A stretch of 64,000 nucleotides of DNA from Alteromonas sp. 1_MG-2023 (lineage in GTDB: Bacteria > Pseudomonadota > Gammaproteobacteria > Enterobacterales > Alteromonadaceae), in contig NZ_JAUOQH010000007.1 of NCBI RefSeq assembly GCF_030547075.1, forward strand, positions 1-64,000, given 5' to 3'. The position numbers and the translations under genes were made by a program. Below are positions 49,270 to 58,602 of this stretch, piece by piece. A model generated the notes under the pieces. That model was not told the origin of the DNA, did no database searches, and saw only the letters and a program-made list of their open reading frames with translations. Each line of letters begins with the position of its first letter. Positions within the stretch are counted from its first letter, which is position 1.

Positions 49270-49719
49270 TTAGTTAAAGGCCACTTGTTTATCAGCTAGA
49301 ACGGCCAGCTTTTCTAAGCAAGACATCCACGCATATTGATGCTGATCGCATTCTTGTTGATTACTGAAGCCACTGTGAATTAATGTTAATGCGACTTCAC
49401 CGTCGCATTCACCTTCTGCAAAAGACACTTCAACAGAGCTCATTACGGTTTCTTCCACGGCATCTTCCCACGCCCAAGAGAACACCAACTTCTCATCGGT
49501 AAGAATGCTGACGTATTCGCCAGTAAGGGCCATTTCTTCGCCTGTGGGCTCTAGCATTTTAATGCGGTAACGACCGCCTTCTTTAAAGTCGCTCATTATT
49601 TGAGATACCGTGCAGCTACCTGGTGCAAACCATTCAGATAAATACTCTGGTTCGTGAAACGCGGCAAACAGAAAAGAGATGGGCGCATGAAGAGATACAT
49701 TTAAGGTAAATTGAAACAT
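49270..49719 (-). CDS. SRPBCC (AHSA1-like) ligand-binding protein
   Basis: A protein of 149 residues making one START-like domain. Typical pattern: VSLHAPISFLFAAFHEPEYL at the N-terminus, SEWFAPGSCTV, GGRYRIKMLEPTGEE, LVFSWAWED and the C-terminal helix QHQYAWMSCLEKLAVL. Such proteins bind hydrophobic ligands or act as Hsp90 activators (AHA1 homology); no ligand can be inferred. A single gene. Confidence 0.88.
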   Translation of the reverse strand: MFQFTLNVSLHAPISFLFAAFHEPEYLSEWFAPGSCTVSQIMSDFKEGGRYRIKMLEPTGEEMALTGEYVSILTDEKLVFSWAWEDAVEETVMSSVEVSFAEGECDGEVALTLIHSGFSNQQECDQHQYAWMSCLEKLAVLADKQVAFN

Positions 49720-50047
49720 ATTGGTAGCCTATAGAAAACCTAGAACCTTAGTAAGTTTAGGCTCTAGATGAAAAGGATTCTAGGGTGTTATCGGCTATGT
49801 TCGACATTTTCTTTAACTCAGCAAATACGTTGCCTTATACCATCTACTATTTTAGGGTATCTACATTTGCCGTATTGCGATAAGCAGCTTACTTACTGGT
49901 GTTCACTTATTGCCGATCACTCACTGCGCTTGCTTACTGGCGCCTACTCGCAAGTATTTGCTTGCAGAGATTTGCTTGCGGCAAGAATAAAGCAATGAAC
50001 AAGCATTTCAGCAGTTTGAATGAATTAAAGGTTACTAAGGCTCATCT
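49720..50047. other. Gap between SRPBCC gene and hydroxyacid dehydrogenase
   Basis: 328 bases without a supported gene. Short frames here have no ribosome site and odd composition. A repeated CTTGCTTACTGG/CTTACTTACTGG word occurs near 49888 and 49929. AAGG at 50036 is the dehydrogenase ribosome site. Confidence 0.45.
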
Positions 50048-51010
50048 ATGTCAATCCAATCGCCTACACTTAACGTTTCTATCCTTAGCAAAGATGCCAG
50101 CGCATTAGCAGAGGAAATAGAAAACTCGTGGCCCACACCTAGTACGTTGAATATTTGCCAAGCAGTGATCACCCCTGAGCAAATTAATACAGACAAGGTT
50201 GAGGTATTGCTTGCCGATCCAAATCTTGCGTCCAAGGTTATACATCAGTGCAATGGGTTAACGTGGTGTCAATCAACGTGGGCGGGTAATGCACCGCTGC
50301 TTAATTTAGACAAAACCGATTATATTCTGACTGGTGTTAAAGGTGTTTTTGGAAAGTTAATGCGTGAATATGTGTTTGCGTATTTGTTGCAATATGCACG
50401 AAACATCCCTGCATTCTCGCACAATCAACACCAGCAGCCCCCTATCTGGGAAGAAAGCCCTCGCAGCCCTCTTACCGGAAAAACCCTTGGTATATTAGGT
50501 GCGGGCTCAATAGCACAAGCGCTTATTCCGGTGGCCAAAAGCTTTGAAATGAGAGTAATAGGATTATCTAGAAGTGGGCAAAGCGTAGAAGGCTTCGATA
50601 AAGTATATCGAGCCACAGATTTGCTCAATTTTGCTCAAGACGCCGACCATGTAGTGAATCTAATGCCAGACACGCCATCTACAGCGGGTACGTTGAATCA
50701 GGCATTTTTTGATGCACTTAAGCCCCACAGCGTCTTTATTAACGCGGGGCGAGGAAGTGCGGTTATTGACGATGCACTTTTAAACGCATTGGATAACAAT
50801 CTCCTGCAAGCAGCGATACTTGATGTATTTACCCAAGAACCACTGCCAGATAATCACCCTTTTTGGACACATCCAAAGGTAGTCGTTACTGCACATACTG
50901 CAGCAGTATCTTCACCTGAGGATGTGGCTAGTGTATTTGTGGCTAACGCAACCCGTTACATAGTCAATGAACCACTACTCTATCAGTTTGATTTTAGCAA
51001 AGGCTACTGA
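50048..51010 (+). CDS. D-2-hydroxyacid dehydrogenase (GhrA/PdxB superfamily)
   Basis: A protein of 320 residues of the NAD(P)-dependent D-isomer-specific family. Nucleotide loop G-x-G-x-x-A in LGILGAGSIAQAL (about 150), catalytic Arg in NAGRGSAVID, Glu in FTQEPLP and His in VVTAHTAAVS. Closest in feel to glyoxylate/hydroxypyruvate reductases; substrate uncertain. AAGG seven bases before the ATG. Its end overlaps the end of the convergent GST gene by seven bases. Confidence 0.9.
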   Translation: MSIQSPTLNVSILSKDASALAEEIENSWPTPSTLNICQAVITPEQINTDKVEVLLADPNLASKVIHQCNGLTWCQSTWAGNAPLLNLDKTDYILTGVKGVFGKLMREYVFAYLLQYARNIPAFSHNQHQQPPIWEESPRSPLTGKTLGILGAGSIAQALIPVAKSFEMRVIGLSRSGQSVEGFDKVYRATDLLNFAQDADHVVNLMPDTPSTAGTLNQAFFDALKPHSVFINAGRGSAVIDDALLNALDNNLLQAAILDVFTQEPLPDNHPFWTHPKVVVTAHTAAVSSPEDVASVFVANATRYIVNEPLLYQFDFSKGY

Positions 51011-51576
51011 CGGGGATCGGTAGCGGTTAGCTCTATACGGTCACGATGTTTTTCATGAAATTCTAATAGCAATGGATAATCTTTAAAGCTATGAAGCTCT
51101 CTAAACAATACCCAGTCAATCATTGAATACAAACATATTTCAGGGTAGTTCCAGTCACTAAGCCCTCCCGCTTCCAGCTGAGATGACAACGCAGAAAATA
51201 CCGATTCAATGCGTTCCTTTTGCAAACGGATAATTAACTTATCTTCGTTAATATCAAAATCTGAGCGTTTTAATAACATTAGTTGCACGAATGAATCATT
51301 GGCAGCATCTATCAGCGTAAGCTGGTTTTCTTCTTCCCATGACAGCGAATCATGGTTGAGTTTGCTTGCCAAATAACGATAGATAGCTCTGGAGTCGAAA
51401 ATTAGTTGTCCATCGTCTTCTAAACAAGGCACTTTTAGTGTGGGATTTCGAGAGGCTAATAACGCTCTGTCTTCCCCAGAGAAAATTTGTAAATCAAGGA
51501 ATTCATGGGGTGTATTTGAAAGCACTACGCGAATTCGACGCACGAAAGGAGATGTTACCGAGCCATACAGTTTCAT
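51004..51576 (-). CDS. Glutathione S-transferase-like protein
   Basis: A protein of 190 residues: thioredoxin-like N-terminal domain (MKLYGSVTSPFVRRIRVVLS, with Ser9 at the active-site turn, NPTLKVPCLEDDGQLIFDSRA in parts giving the cis-Pro and glutathione-binding Asp-Ser) and an all-helical C-terminal domain. The sequence is slightly shorter than the family's usual 200-220 residues. Substrate unknown; cytoplasmic. Confidence 0.9.
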   Translation of the reverse strand: MKLYGSVTSPFVRRIRVVLSNTPHEFLDLQIFSGEDRALLASRNPTLKVPCLEDDGQLIFDSRAIYRYLASKLNHDSLSWEEENQLTLIDAANDSFVQLMLLKRSDFDINEDKLIIRLQKERIESVFSALSSQLEAGGLSDWNYPEICLYSMIDWVLFRELHSFKDYPLLLEFHEKHRDRIELTATDPRQ

Positions 51577-51664
51577 AATATCAACCTGAGATAGTTTATT
51601 TACAAACTCAGTGTAGCCATAAAACTAAGGGGGAGAAAAGCAAAATATGTGCAGAGCGAGACAA

Positions 51665-51689
51665 GCATACACCAAAGCGCGGTGTATGC
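51665..51689 (-). terminator. Hairpin after erpA, probable terminator
   Basis: Nine-base perfect stem GCATACACC/GGTGTATGC with a seven-base loop just beyond the erpA stop. The following T content is low, so termination may be weak. Confidence 0.5.
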
Positions 51690-51700
51690 CCCAAATTCAG

Positions 51701-52045
51701 TTAAACGCTAAAGCTAGCGCCACAGCCACAGGTAGTGGTTGCGTTTGGATTTTGCACTAAAAAGCGCGAGCCTTCTAAGCCTTCAACATAATCAACAATG
51801 CCGCCCACTAAATATTGTAAACTCATAGGGTCTACCACTAGGGTTACATCATCTTTATCAATTGTCATATCGCCGTCGTTCACCTTTTCATCAAAAGTGA
51901 AACCATACTGAAAGCCTGAACAGCCGCCTCCAGTAACGTAAACCCGAAGTTTCAATTCTGGATTTTCTTCTTCCGTGATGAGCGCTTTTACTTTTGTCGC
52001 CGCTGCATCAGAGAACTCAATTGGCAACGCCATTTCTACAGACAT
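51701..52045 (-). CDS. erpA: Iron-sulphur cluster insertion protein ErpA
   Basis: A-type carrier that delivers 4Fe-4S clusters to target enzymes (in E. coli essential for IspG/IspH). From the ATG at 52045 it has 114 residues, the same as in E. coli, with GAGGTG upstream; a longer frame begins at 52105 but lacks support. The three cluster cysteines are at C42 ([11 protein letters not shown]) and C106/C108 (TTCGCGASF). Housekeeping; the window holds several of its potential clients (acnD, gltB/gltD). Confidence 0.97.
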   Translation of the reverse strand: MSVEMALPIEFSDAAATKVKALITEEENPELKLRVYVTGGGCSGFQYGFTFDEKVNDGDMTIDKDDVTLVVDPMSLQYLVGGIVDYVEGLEGSRFLVQNPNATTTCGCGASFSV

Positions 52046-52401
52046 ACTCACCTCTTCATTTTTAACGTGCACGCGCACGTCTTCACGTACACATCGATAA
52101 CTCAATTATCTAATACTTGAGTAACGCTATCAACTATTGGGGTGAAAGTATCTGAAACAATGGGCAACCGCAGATCATTTCCCCCTAATTTTCGTTAAGT
52201 TCACTCGTGACTTTCTCGTATCAGGCCCTTTATTTCGGTGCAATGGATCTAAATACGAGTAAAAGTAAAAAACGTTATTAGAAGTGCTTACTTCTACGCC
52301 CTTGTGGCCGCCTGTCTCGATAGCTTGCCGGAAAGGTGCGATAGCTTATTGGACAGCCATGCTTTCAAAGTTTAGTCTGAAAAGAAACCAGCGGGATTAT
52401 C
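52046..52401. other. Divergent erpA-ppk2 intergenic region
   Basis: 356 bases with no supported gene; includes the promoters of erpA (leftward) and ppk2 (rightward). I see no convincing operator, riboswitch or repeat. Confidence 0.45.
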
Positions 52402-53226
52402 ATGACTCATTCAGTATCTTCTATTTCCCTTCAAGAACGTAAACTGACACTACCGGAAGACGGTGATGCCCCTTCTATTGATAGTCGAAAGCACTATAAA
52501 AAGGCGCTGAAAAGTTGGCAGAAGAAGCTGTTACATGTGCAGCAAGCTTATTTTCACCAAGGTCGACGAGCCATTCTTGTATTTGAAGGGTGGGATGCCG
52601 CAGGAAAGGGCGGCGCCATAAGAAGAATTACTGAAAAACTCGACCCTCGCGGCTTCCGTGTGCACCCGTTCGCTCAACCTACTGCGGAGGAACAGGGCAA
52701 ACACTACCTGTATCGATTTCAAACTCGCCTACCTGCCCCTGGCAGGCTTGCCATATTTGACCGTTCTTATTACGGCAGAGTATTGGTAGAGCGAGTTGAA
52801 GGTTTTACCCCTAAACCAGCGTGGGAAAGAGCCTATCAAGAAATAAACGAATTTGAACGGTTACTCATTGATGATGACGTCACTATTATCAAATTGTTTA
52901 TGCATATCTCTGATGGCGAGCAGCTAGAACGCTTTGAAGAACGGTTAAATAACCCCTATAAGCGCTGGAAATTAACCGAAGAAGATATACGTAACCGTGG
53001 ACGCCGAAAAGACTATGTAACGGCGATAGAAGAGATGTTTGATAAAACGGATACCACACAAGCACCGTGGCATTTGATACATGCTGAACATAAATGGCAT
53101 GCCCGTATAAGCGTACTAAAAACCATTGTAGAAGCGCTGAGTGAAGGCGTAACAGTAGAGCCACCCCCTATCGACCAAGAACTGGTACACCTAGCTGAAA
53201 AGCAACTTGGCATTACGCTAGAGTAA
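52402..53226 (+). CDS. ppk2: Polyphosphate kinase 2 (PPK2 class I)
   Basis: Transfers phosphate between polyphosphate and nucleoside diphosphates. A protein of 274 residues, one PPK2 domain. Walker A G63-W-D-A-A-G-K-G70, the lid FRVHPFAQPTAEEQGKHY (about 85-102), Walker B IFDRSYYGR (Asp120) and RWKLTEEDIRNR are visible. Family members of this size phosphorylate ADP or GDP. A hairpin TAACCATAC/GTATGGTTA follows at about 53253-53280 without a T tract. Confidence 0.95.
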   Translation: MTHSVSSISLQERKLTLPEDGDAPSIDSRKHYKKALKSWQKKLLHVQQAYFHQGRRAILVFEGWDAAGKGGAIRRITEKLDPRGFRVHPFAQPTAEEQGKHYLYRFQTRLPAPGRLAIFDRSYYGRVLVERVEGFTPKPAWERAYQEINEFERLLIDDDVTIIKLFMHISDGEQLERFEERLNNPYKRWKLTEEDIRNRGRRKDYVTAIEEMFDKTDTTQAPWHLIHAEHKWHARISVLKTIVEALSEGVTVEPPPIDQELVHLAEKQLGITLE

Positions 53227-53388
53227 CATTTTCAGTATTTGCCATAACAAAGTAACCATACCTGATTAAAAGTATGGTTAGCATCTTGTTCGTCATGCTA
53301 GCACTGTCTTTAGCGGGCTCTATTTACCTATATCGGCCTATAACAAGCTATAACGGCCTGTAACAAGTAAACAGCCACCAGCGCATCG

Positions 53389-53646
53389 TTAGCTTTCAGG
53401 TAAGGTAACGTTAAGCTCTAGCACGCTGCAATCATCGCTGCTTTCTAGTTGCACAGAAACTTGATCATCTGCAATGCTCACATACTTGCGTATAACCTGA
53501 ATAATTTCCTGCTGCATCATAGGCAGATAATCAGGCTCAGTACGCTTGCGTCTTTCGTGAGCAACAATAATTTGTAACCGCTCTTTGGCCACTGCCGCAG
53601 TGCGCGGCTTTTCCTTTTTCTTCAGTAGGTAGTCAAAAATACCCAT
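53389..53646 (-). CDS. minE: Cell division topological specificity factor MinE
   Basis: A protein of 85 residues. The N-terminal anti-MinCD helix ([20 protein letters not shown] in parts) stimulates MinD ATPase; the C-terminal part forms the dimer ([21 protein letters not shown] in parts). Its start overlaps the minD stop by one base. Together with MinC and MinD it sets the division site. Confidence 0.97.
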   Translation of the reverse strand: MGIFDYLLKKKEKPRTAAVAKERLQIIVAHERRKRTEPDYLPMMQQEIIQVIRKYVSIADDQVSVQLESSDDCSVLELNVTLPES

Positions 53647-54455
53647 TACTTGCCTCCTAGCAGGCGCTTAAAGAACCCTTTTTTCTCTGCTTCTAGAAAT
53701 CTATGATCAATGATTTCGCCTAGTAAACGGCGAACGGCGTCAGAATATGCCTGACCGGCATTGGCTTCTAAGTCTAGAATAACCGGCTGGCCTTGGTTCG
53801 ATGCTTTAAGCACAGATTCCGATTCAGGAATAACACCCAATAACGGTATCGCTAATATTTCTTCAACATCAGCCACACTCAACATTTCTGCACTTTCAAC
53901 ACGCTGAGGGTTGTAACGAGTAAGCAATAAATGCTCTTTAACCGGTTTACCTTGTTCAGCGCGCAAAGATTTACTTTGTAAAATACCTAAAATACGATCT
54001 GAATCACGTACCGAAGACACTTCAGGGTTGGTGACCACTATGGCCTCATCGGCAAAATACAGTGCCATTTGAGCGCCTTGCTCAATACCCGCTGGTGAAT
54101 CACAGATGATGAAATCGAAGTCTTCTTTTAATTCATTCAATACCGCTTGGACGCCATCGATAGTAAGCGCGTCTTTATCGCGTGTTTGCGATGCTGGCAG
54201 GATAAATAAATTGTCGGTACGTTTATCTTTAATAAGTGCCTGTTTAAGCGAAGCTTCTTTATTAATAACGTTAACGAAATCGTAAACAACGCGGCGTTCA
54301 CAGCCCATGATTAAATCTAGATTACGTAAACCTACATCAAAATCGATAACCACAGTTTTGTGGCCAGCGAGTGCTAAGCCAGTACTAATTGCTGCGCTTG
54401 AGGTTGTTTTACCCACCCCGCCTTTACCCGAAGTTACTACGATAATCTTTGCCAT
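53646..54455 (-). CDS. minD: Septum site-determining ATPase MinD
   Basis: A protein of 269 residues. Deviant Walker [13 protein letters not shown] (K11, K16), switch regions and [14 protein letters not shown] are typical. The C-terminal amphipathic membrane-targeting helix ([13 protein letters not shown]) is intact. Dimerises on ATP, recruits MinC and is released by MinE. Middle gene of minCDE. Confidence 0.98.
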   Translation of the reverse strand: MAKIIVVTSGKGGVGKTTSSAAISTGLALAGHKTVVIDFDVGLRNLDLIMGCERRVVYDFVNVINKEASLKQALIKDKRTDNLFILPASQTRDKDALTIDGVQAVLNELKEDFDFIICDSPAGIEQGAQMALYFADEAIVVTNPEVSSVRDSDRILGILQSKSLRAEQGKPVKEHLLLTRYNPQRVESAEMLSVADVEEILAIPLLGVIPESESVLKASNQGQPVILDLEANAGQAYSDAVRRLLGEIIDHRFLEAEKKGFFKRLLGGK

Positions 54456-54484
54456 TTTTAATTCCTTGTCGAAAACGTTAGCAG

Positions 54485-55234
54485 TTAAGCAATAGGCTCA
54501 ATGTGCAACGTGTCCTCTTCTAAATAGATTTGTGCGGGTTGCTTCCAACATGACGCTTTTACGGTTTCGTGCATAATGAATTGCCCAGCAATTGAAATAA
54601 GCTCTGCATCTAACGACTGACAAAAAACCCGTGCATGAATATTACCTTTCACGCCGGCTAGCGCTCGGCCTCGAAGGGTACCGTAAACATGGATATTTCC
54701 ATCGGCTAATACTTCAGCCCCCTCACTCACTGCCGCTGTAATAACTAAATCGCCACCTTCGGCATAAACCTGTTGCCCTGAACGAACTGGGCGGCTAATA
54801 ACTTTGACTGGCTTGTTAGCGGTTGCTGCAGGTGCGGAGGCTTTAACTTTTTCAGGTGCTGCTTTTTCAGGTGCAGTGTTGTCAGGTTCAGCGCTTTGTG
54901 ATTTAGTTGGCTTCAGAGAGCTCTCGGTAAACTTGCTTTGACTAACATCAGCTAAGCCTAAATCATTAATAATACTTCTCAGTTCGCCTACTTCACCCCG
55001 CACTGCCATAGGTTGAAGTTTGAACCTTCGACACAGCGCAACGAGTAATTCAAACTCGGTAGCATTGAGCGACTTAACCAAGTGTAATATCAGCGATGAA
55101 CGAGTGAAAAACTGGGGTGCACTATTCACCTTTTCAGCAAGCTGAGATTCAAAGATATCTGGCTCAAAATCGATCACTTCCAACACTATACTGGTTAGCG
55201 TAGTGCCCTTCATGCGAAAGCATGTATCTGTCAT
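54485..55234 (-). CDS. minC: Septum site-determining protein MinC
   Basis: A protein of 249 residues: N-terminal FtsZ-inhibiting domain (1-100), a linker rich in Ala, Pro and Lys (100-140) and a C-terminal beta-helix (RSGQQVYAEGGDLVITAAVS, GNIHVYGTLRGRALAGVKGN in parts) that binds MinD. The linker is longer than in E. coli. The ATG at 55234 could be replaced by one at 55213 (MKGTTL). First gene of minCDE. Confidence 0.97.
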   Translation of the reverse strand: MTDTCFRMKGTTLTSIVLEVIDFEPDIFESQLAEKVNSAPQFFTRSSLILHLVKSLNATEFELLVALCRRFKLQPMAVRGEVGELRSIINDLGLADVSQSKFTESSLKPTKSQSAEPDNTAPEKAAPEKVKASAPAATANKPVKVISRPVRSGQQVYAEGGDLVITAAVSEGAEVLADGNIHVYGTLRGRALAGVKGNIHARVFCQSLDAELISIAGQFIMHETVKASCWKQPAQIYLEEDTLHIEPIA

Positions 55235-55596
55235 TAATTATTCCTGAGTAATTTTATTGCTCAATCGCCCAACTAAGAGGGCTAAAAGCGAGTATGCACT
55301 CTATCAAATTCCGCTTCATCGGCAATAGGCAAGCGCTTAACAAGCGCACAACTGCTCATAAAACAACCACAATGTACCATTCCTTCAAGCCATCCTTCCA
55401 GTCTCCTCGTAAAATGACATTTAAAAATTCAGAAACAGTTATTCATCAAACATAGACATTTTTCAAAAAAGGCACTATCAGCCATGCTAATAACGCCTGA
55501 ATGGCTTATTTTAAAAGCCCTTTGTTTTAGCCCCTTTTTTAAATTCCTAGCTTAATTTCTCACTTCAAGAGCCCAGCTTTTTTAGTAAAACGTAAG
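55235..55596. other. Gap between minC and fumC
   Basis: 362 bases without a supported gene or repeat. The right part (55490-55596) is T-rich and may include the end of the fumC transcript, but no clear hairpin is seen. The left part should hold the minCDE promoter. Confidence 0.45.
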
Positions 55597-56994
55597 CTAA
55601 TTACCAGTCAGTTTTCTAGGGTCCAATAATGTTTCCAATTCAGAGCGAGGAATGTCGGTCATTGACTCTGCAACGTCAATAACAGGCACCTTATCTTTGT
55701 ACGCTTTTTTTGCAATTTCTGCGGCTTTTGCGTAACCAATAATAGGGTTAAGGGCTGTGACTAATATTGGGTTTTTCGCTAACGCTTTCTCAAGGTTTTC
55801 TTGATTTACCGTAAACCCTTCAATGGCCTGTTCGCCCAAAAGCACACAGCTATTCGACATCAGCTTAATACTTGAAAGCAAATTATCGGCAATCATAGGA
55901 AGCATAACATTTAGCTCAAAATTACCTGATTGCCCCCCTACCGTTATTGCCGCATCATTTCCAATAACTTGAGCAGACGCCATAGCCACCGCTTCAGGTA
56001 TAACCGGATTTACTTTGCCGGGCATAATTGATGAACCAGGTTGCAGTGCAGGTAAAGAGACCTCGCCTAAACCAGCCAGAGGCCCTGAATTCATCCACCT
56101 TAAATCATTAGCAATCTTCATTAACGTAACGGCGAGGGATTTTGTCGCCCCTGATAGGGTAACTCCGGTATCTTGTGAGCTAATTAATGCAAAACAATTG
56201 TCCGCTGGGCTGAATTTTATGCCGGTTAATTCACTCAAGGTACTGGCAAAGGTTTCAGCAAATTCAGGATGGGCATTCACACCGGTACCTACCGCAGTAC
56301 CTCCCTGCGCGATAGTTTGAATTGCAGGTTGAAGGAGCTTTAACGTGTTTAGCTGCCCGCCAAGTTGAGAAGACCATGCACTTAAGCTTTGATCCATTCT
56401 AACTGGCATGGCATCCATTAAGTGAGTGCGACCTGTCTTGCAATAATCTGAAACAGACTTTGCTTTACTATCGATAATTCCAATTAACTTTTCGATGGCG
56501 GGGATAAGTTGTTCAGCAACTTCAATGGCCGCACTTGCATGAATTGTGGTGGGGATTACATCGTTAGAGCTTTGTCCATTATTGACATGATCATTTGGAT
56601 GAACCATTAGGTCGCTCTTTTCACCCTGTTTTTCACCTTGTAATTTATTAGCTAAGTTAGCAATAACTTCATTCGCATTCATGTTTGTGCTGGTGCCTGA
56701 GCCCGTTTGAAAAATATCCACGGGGAAATGCTGCGCTAAGTCACGTTCATTAAGTAAGGTGCTACATGCCTGCTCAATAGCGTCGGCGATATCAGCATCA
56801 ATCGCCTCTAACTTTTTATTCGCTCGCGCTGCGGCCTGTTTGATAATAACTAAAGTTCGAATGAAGGTAAGCGGCATACGCTCGCCACTCACTGGGAAAT
56901 TATTAATTGCACGCTGTGTTTGTGCGCCATATAACGCATCTATGGGAACATCGAGTTCGCCCATACTGTCACTTTCTGTTCGGGTGTTCGTCAT
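55597..56994 (-). CDS. fumC: Fumarate hydratase, class II
   Basis: Iron-independent fumarase of 465 residues from ATG 56994 (AGGGG about six bases upstream; a GTG just before is possible). Superfamily signature GSSIMPGKVNPVIPEA (about 316-331), TGSGTSTNMNANEV and the HPNDHVNNGQSSND substrate block are present. GSGTSTNMN and NGQSSND are common to fumarases; aspartase is less likely. TCA cycle enzyme that can replace the oxidant- and iron-sensitive class I fumarase. Divergent from a gene with a Fur-like box. Confidence 0.95.
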   Translation of the reverse strand: MTNTRTESDSMGELDVPIDALYGAQTQRAINNFPVSGERMPLTFIRTLVIIKQAAARANKKLEAIDADIADAIEQACSTLLNERDLAQHFPVDIFQTGSGTSTNMNANEVIANLANKLQGEKQGEKSDLMVHPNDHVNNGQSSNDVIPTTIHASAAIEVAEQLIPAIEKLIGIIDSKAKSVSDYCKTGRTHLMDAMPVRMDQSLSAWSSQLGGQLNTLKLLQPAIQTIAQGGTAVGTGVNAHPEFAETFASTLSELTGIKFSPADNCFALISSQDTGVTLSGATKSLAVTLMKIANDLRWMNSGPLAGLGEVSLPALQPGSSIMPGKVNPVIPEAVAMASAQVIGNDAAITVGGQSGNFELNVMLPMIADNLLSSIKLMSNSCVLLGEQAIEGFTVNQENLEKALAKNPILVTALNPIIGYAKAAEIAKKAYKDKVPVIDVAESMTDIPRSELETLLDPRKLTGN

Positions 56995-57138
56995 CACTGG
57001 CCCCTTAAATATGAAGAAAGAAATCTTATTACTACTAATGTTGGCTACATCACCTTGCGTACTTTGGATCCTTATTCATTACATTCGTTGCTAACGTTCC
57101 TACCCTACCGAAGATTACATTGACAGCATGCCTATAAA

Positions 57139-57153
57139 TGATAATAATTACCA
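57139..57153. promoter_or_regulatory. Fur/Mur-type box (TGATAATAATTACCA)
   Basis: A 7-1-7 site one mismatch away from TGATAAT-N-ATTATCA. It ends ten bases before the ATG of the transporter gene, so it would cover the start of transcription or translation, and it lies 145 bases upstream of fumC on the other strand. Confidence 0.6.
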
Positions 57154-57163
57154 TTAGCATTTA

Positions 57164-58573
57164 ATGCAGTTTATACCTGATCTGATTGTTCACTGCTTCG
57201 TAGCAATTAATGAGCGAGTAATTTACGTGCCTATGCCGTTTAAGCAATTAATACCGTTTGCGTGGCACAAACCCGTAAATCAGCATTTTCTAAATGCACT
57301 AATGCTAAACACCGCTATTTTCATTGAAAAAGGTGGATTAGCTGCTTACTTTTATCATCTGGAACCGGAAGTGATTTCCCTTATATCATCTGAAAAAGCC
57401 CACAAAGTAGGCACAAAACAAAAATCGCTGATGCTAAACAAGCGTCTCTTTTTACCTGCGCTAATTCTGGCGCTTCTTGCTTATTCGTTCACTCGAGAAG
57501 CTACCCTCGCAGTACTTTCTGATGCCTATTTTCAAGTAGCGGCGTTTGTATACACGTCGTTATCGGTATATTACATTGCAACACTCAAAGTATCGGCTGA
57601 AGCAATTGGCGACTTCATGCGCAAGCATCCGCTATACGAAGTTGGCTTAGCGTCTTTCCTTGGCGCCCTTCCAGGTTGTGGGGGTGCAATTATCGTGGTA
57701 ACTCAATATACCCGAGGGGTAACCAGCTTTGGGGCGGTAGTAGCGGTGCTAACCAGTACAATGGGAGACGCCGCATTTTTGTTGTTAGCCCAAGCCCCTC
57801 TCGATGGATTAACCGTAATGGGTGTTGGTATGGTGGTTGGGACCATTACCGGGGTTATCGTAAACCGTTTTCATAATTACCAACCACCTGCCGCTAAAAC
57901 CGCTGATTTGGACAAAAACACCACTGAAAGTAAGCAAGGGCCTCACCCTATTTCCACTTTAATTGATACCGTTTCTACCTATTTTTGGCTGGTGGTAGCG
58001 TTGCCGTCACTTGCTATTGCATTGGGTTTATCATTTCAAGCGCCAGTGCATGAATATTTAGGCGTGAGTGAAACAGGGTTACAAGTGATTGGTGCAGTCT
58101 TGTGTTTGTCCGCTGTTACACTATGGTCACTAAACGGTGGTAGTACCGGCTATGCCTCGCTGACAAAAGAAGACGCTGTAAAACCACCGCCTAGATGGCA
58201 AAGCAAAGCGGCGCTTGATACCCAATTCGTACTGGCTTGGGTGGTGGTCGCTTTCTTGCTATTTGAACTATCGATACTTTGGTTTGGCCTCGATATAGGT
58301 GCAACGCTCACCGCGATGGGACCCAGTGTGGTGGGTTTGGCTATATTGGTAGGTTTTTTACCAGGGTGCGGGCCGCAAATTTTAGTCACCAGTCTTTATC
58401 TAAATGGTGCAGTGCCTTTCTCGGCGCAACTTGGCAATGCAATCAGCAACGATGGCGATGCACTGTTTCCAGCCATTGCGCTTTCACCTAAAGCCGCCAT
58501 TCTAGCCACCGTTTATTCTGCCATTCCAGCTATTGCTGTGGGTTACGGGTATTACTTTTTATTTGAGGTTTGA
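57164..58573 (+). CDS. Putative heavy-metal exporter of the ArsP_2 family (10 TM)
   Basis: A protein of 469 residues with about ten membrane helices in two related halves. The halves carry the repeated motif GALPGCGGAIIVVTQYTRG (about 167) and GFLPGCGPQILVTSLYLNG (about 400), and GDAAFLL / GDALFPA follow each. This is the PF11449 pattern (putative manganese or metal exporter). With a Fur-type box in front it may be iron- or manganese-regulated. The ATG at 57164 lacks a ribosome site and a shorter start (ATG 57233, MPFKQLIP) is possible. Spacing to the box suggests a very short leader. Confidence 0.85.
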   Translation: MQFIPDLIVHCFVAINERVIYVPMPFKQLIPFAWHKPVNQHFLNALMLNTAIFIEKGGLAAYFYHLEPEVISLISSEKAHKVGTKQKSLMLNKRLFLPALILALLAYSFTREATLAVLSDAYFQVAAFVYTSLSVYYIATLKVSAEAIGDFMRKHPLYEVGLASFLGALPGCGGAIIVVTQYTRGVTSFGAVVAVLTSTMGDAAFLLLAQAPLDGLTVMGVGMVVGTITGVIVNRFHNYQPPAAKTADLDKNTTESKQGPHPISTLIDTVSTYFWLVVALPSLAIALGLSFQAPVHEYLGVSETGLQVIGAVLCLSAVTLWSLNGGSTGYASLTKEDAVKPPPRWQSKAALDTQFVLAWVVVAFLLFELSILWFGLDIGATLTAMGPSVVGLAILVGFLPGCGPQILVTSLYLNGAVPFSAQLGNAISNDGDALFPAIALSPKAAILATVYSAIPAIAVGYGYYFLFEV

Positions 58574-58602
58574 TCACATCTAAAATTGGCTACCAAATTG
58601 TA

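Noticed and set aside
49720-50047. Small protein frames between the SRPBCC and dehydrogenase genes
   Set aside because: No ribosome sites, Cys/Leu-rich composition typical of chance frames, and mutually overlapping.
57011-57094. 27-residue hydrophobic frame (MKKEILLLLMLATSPC...) between fumC and the exporter
   Set aside because: It resembles a small membrane peptide, but has no ribosome site and no evidence of conservation; it lies where fumC promoter sequence is needed.
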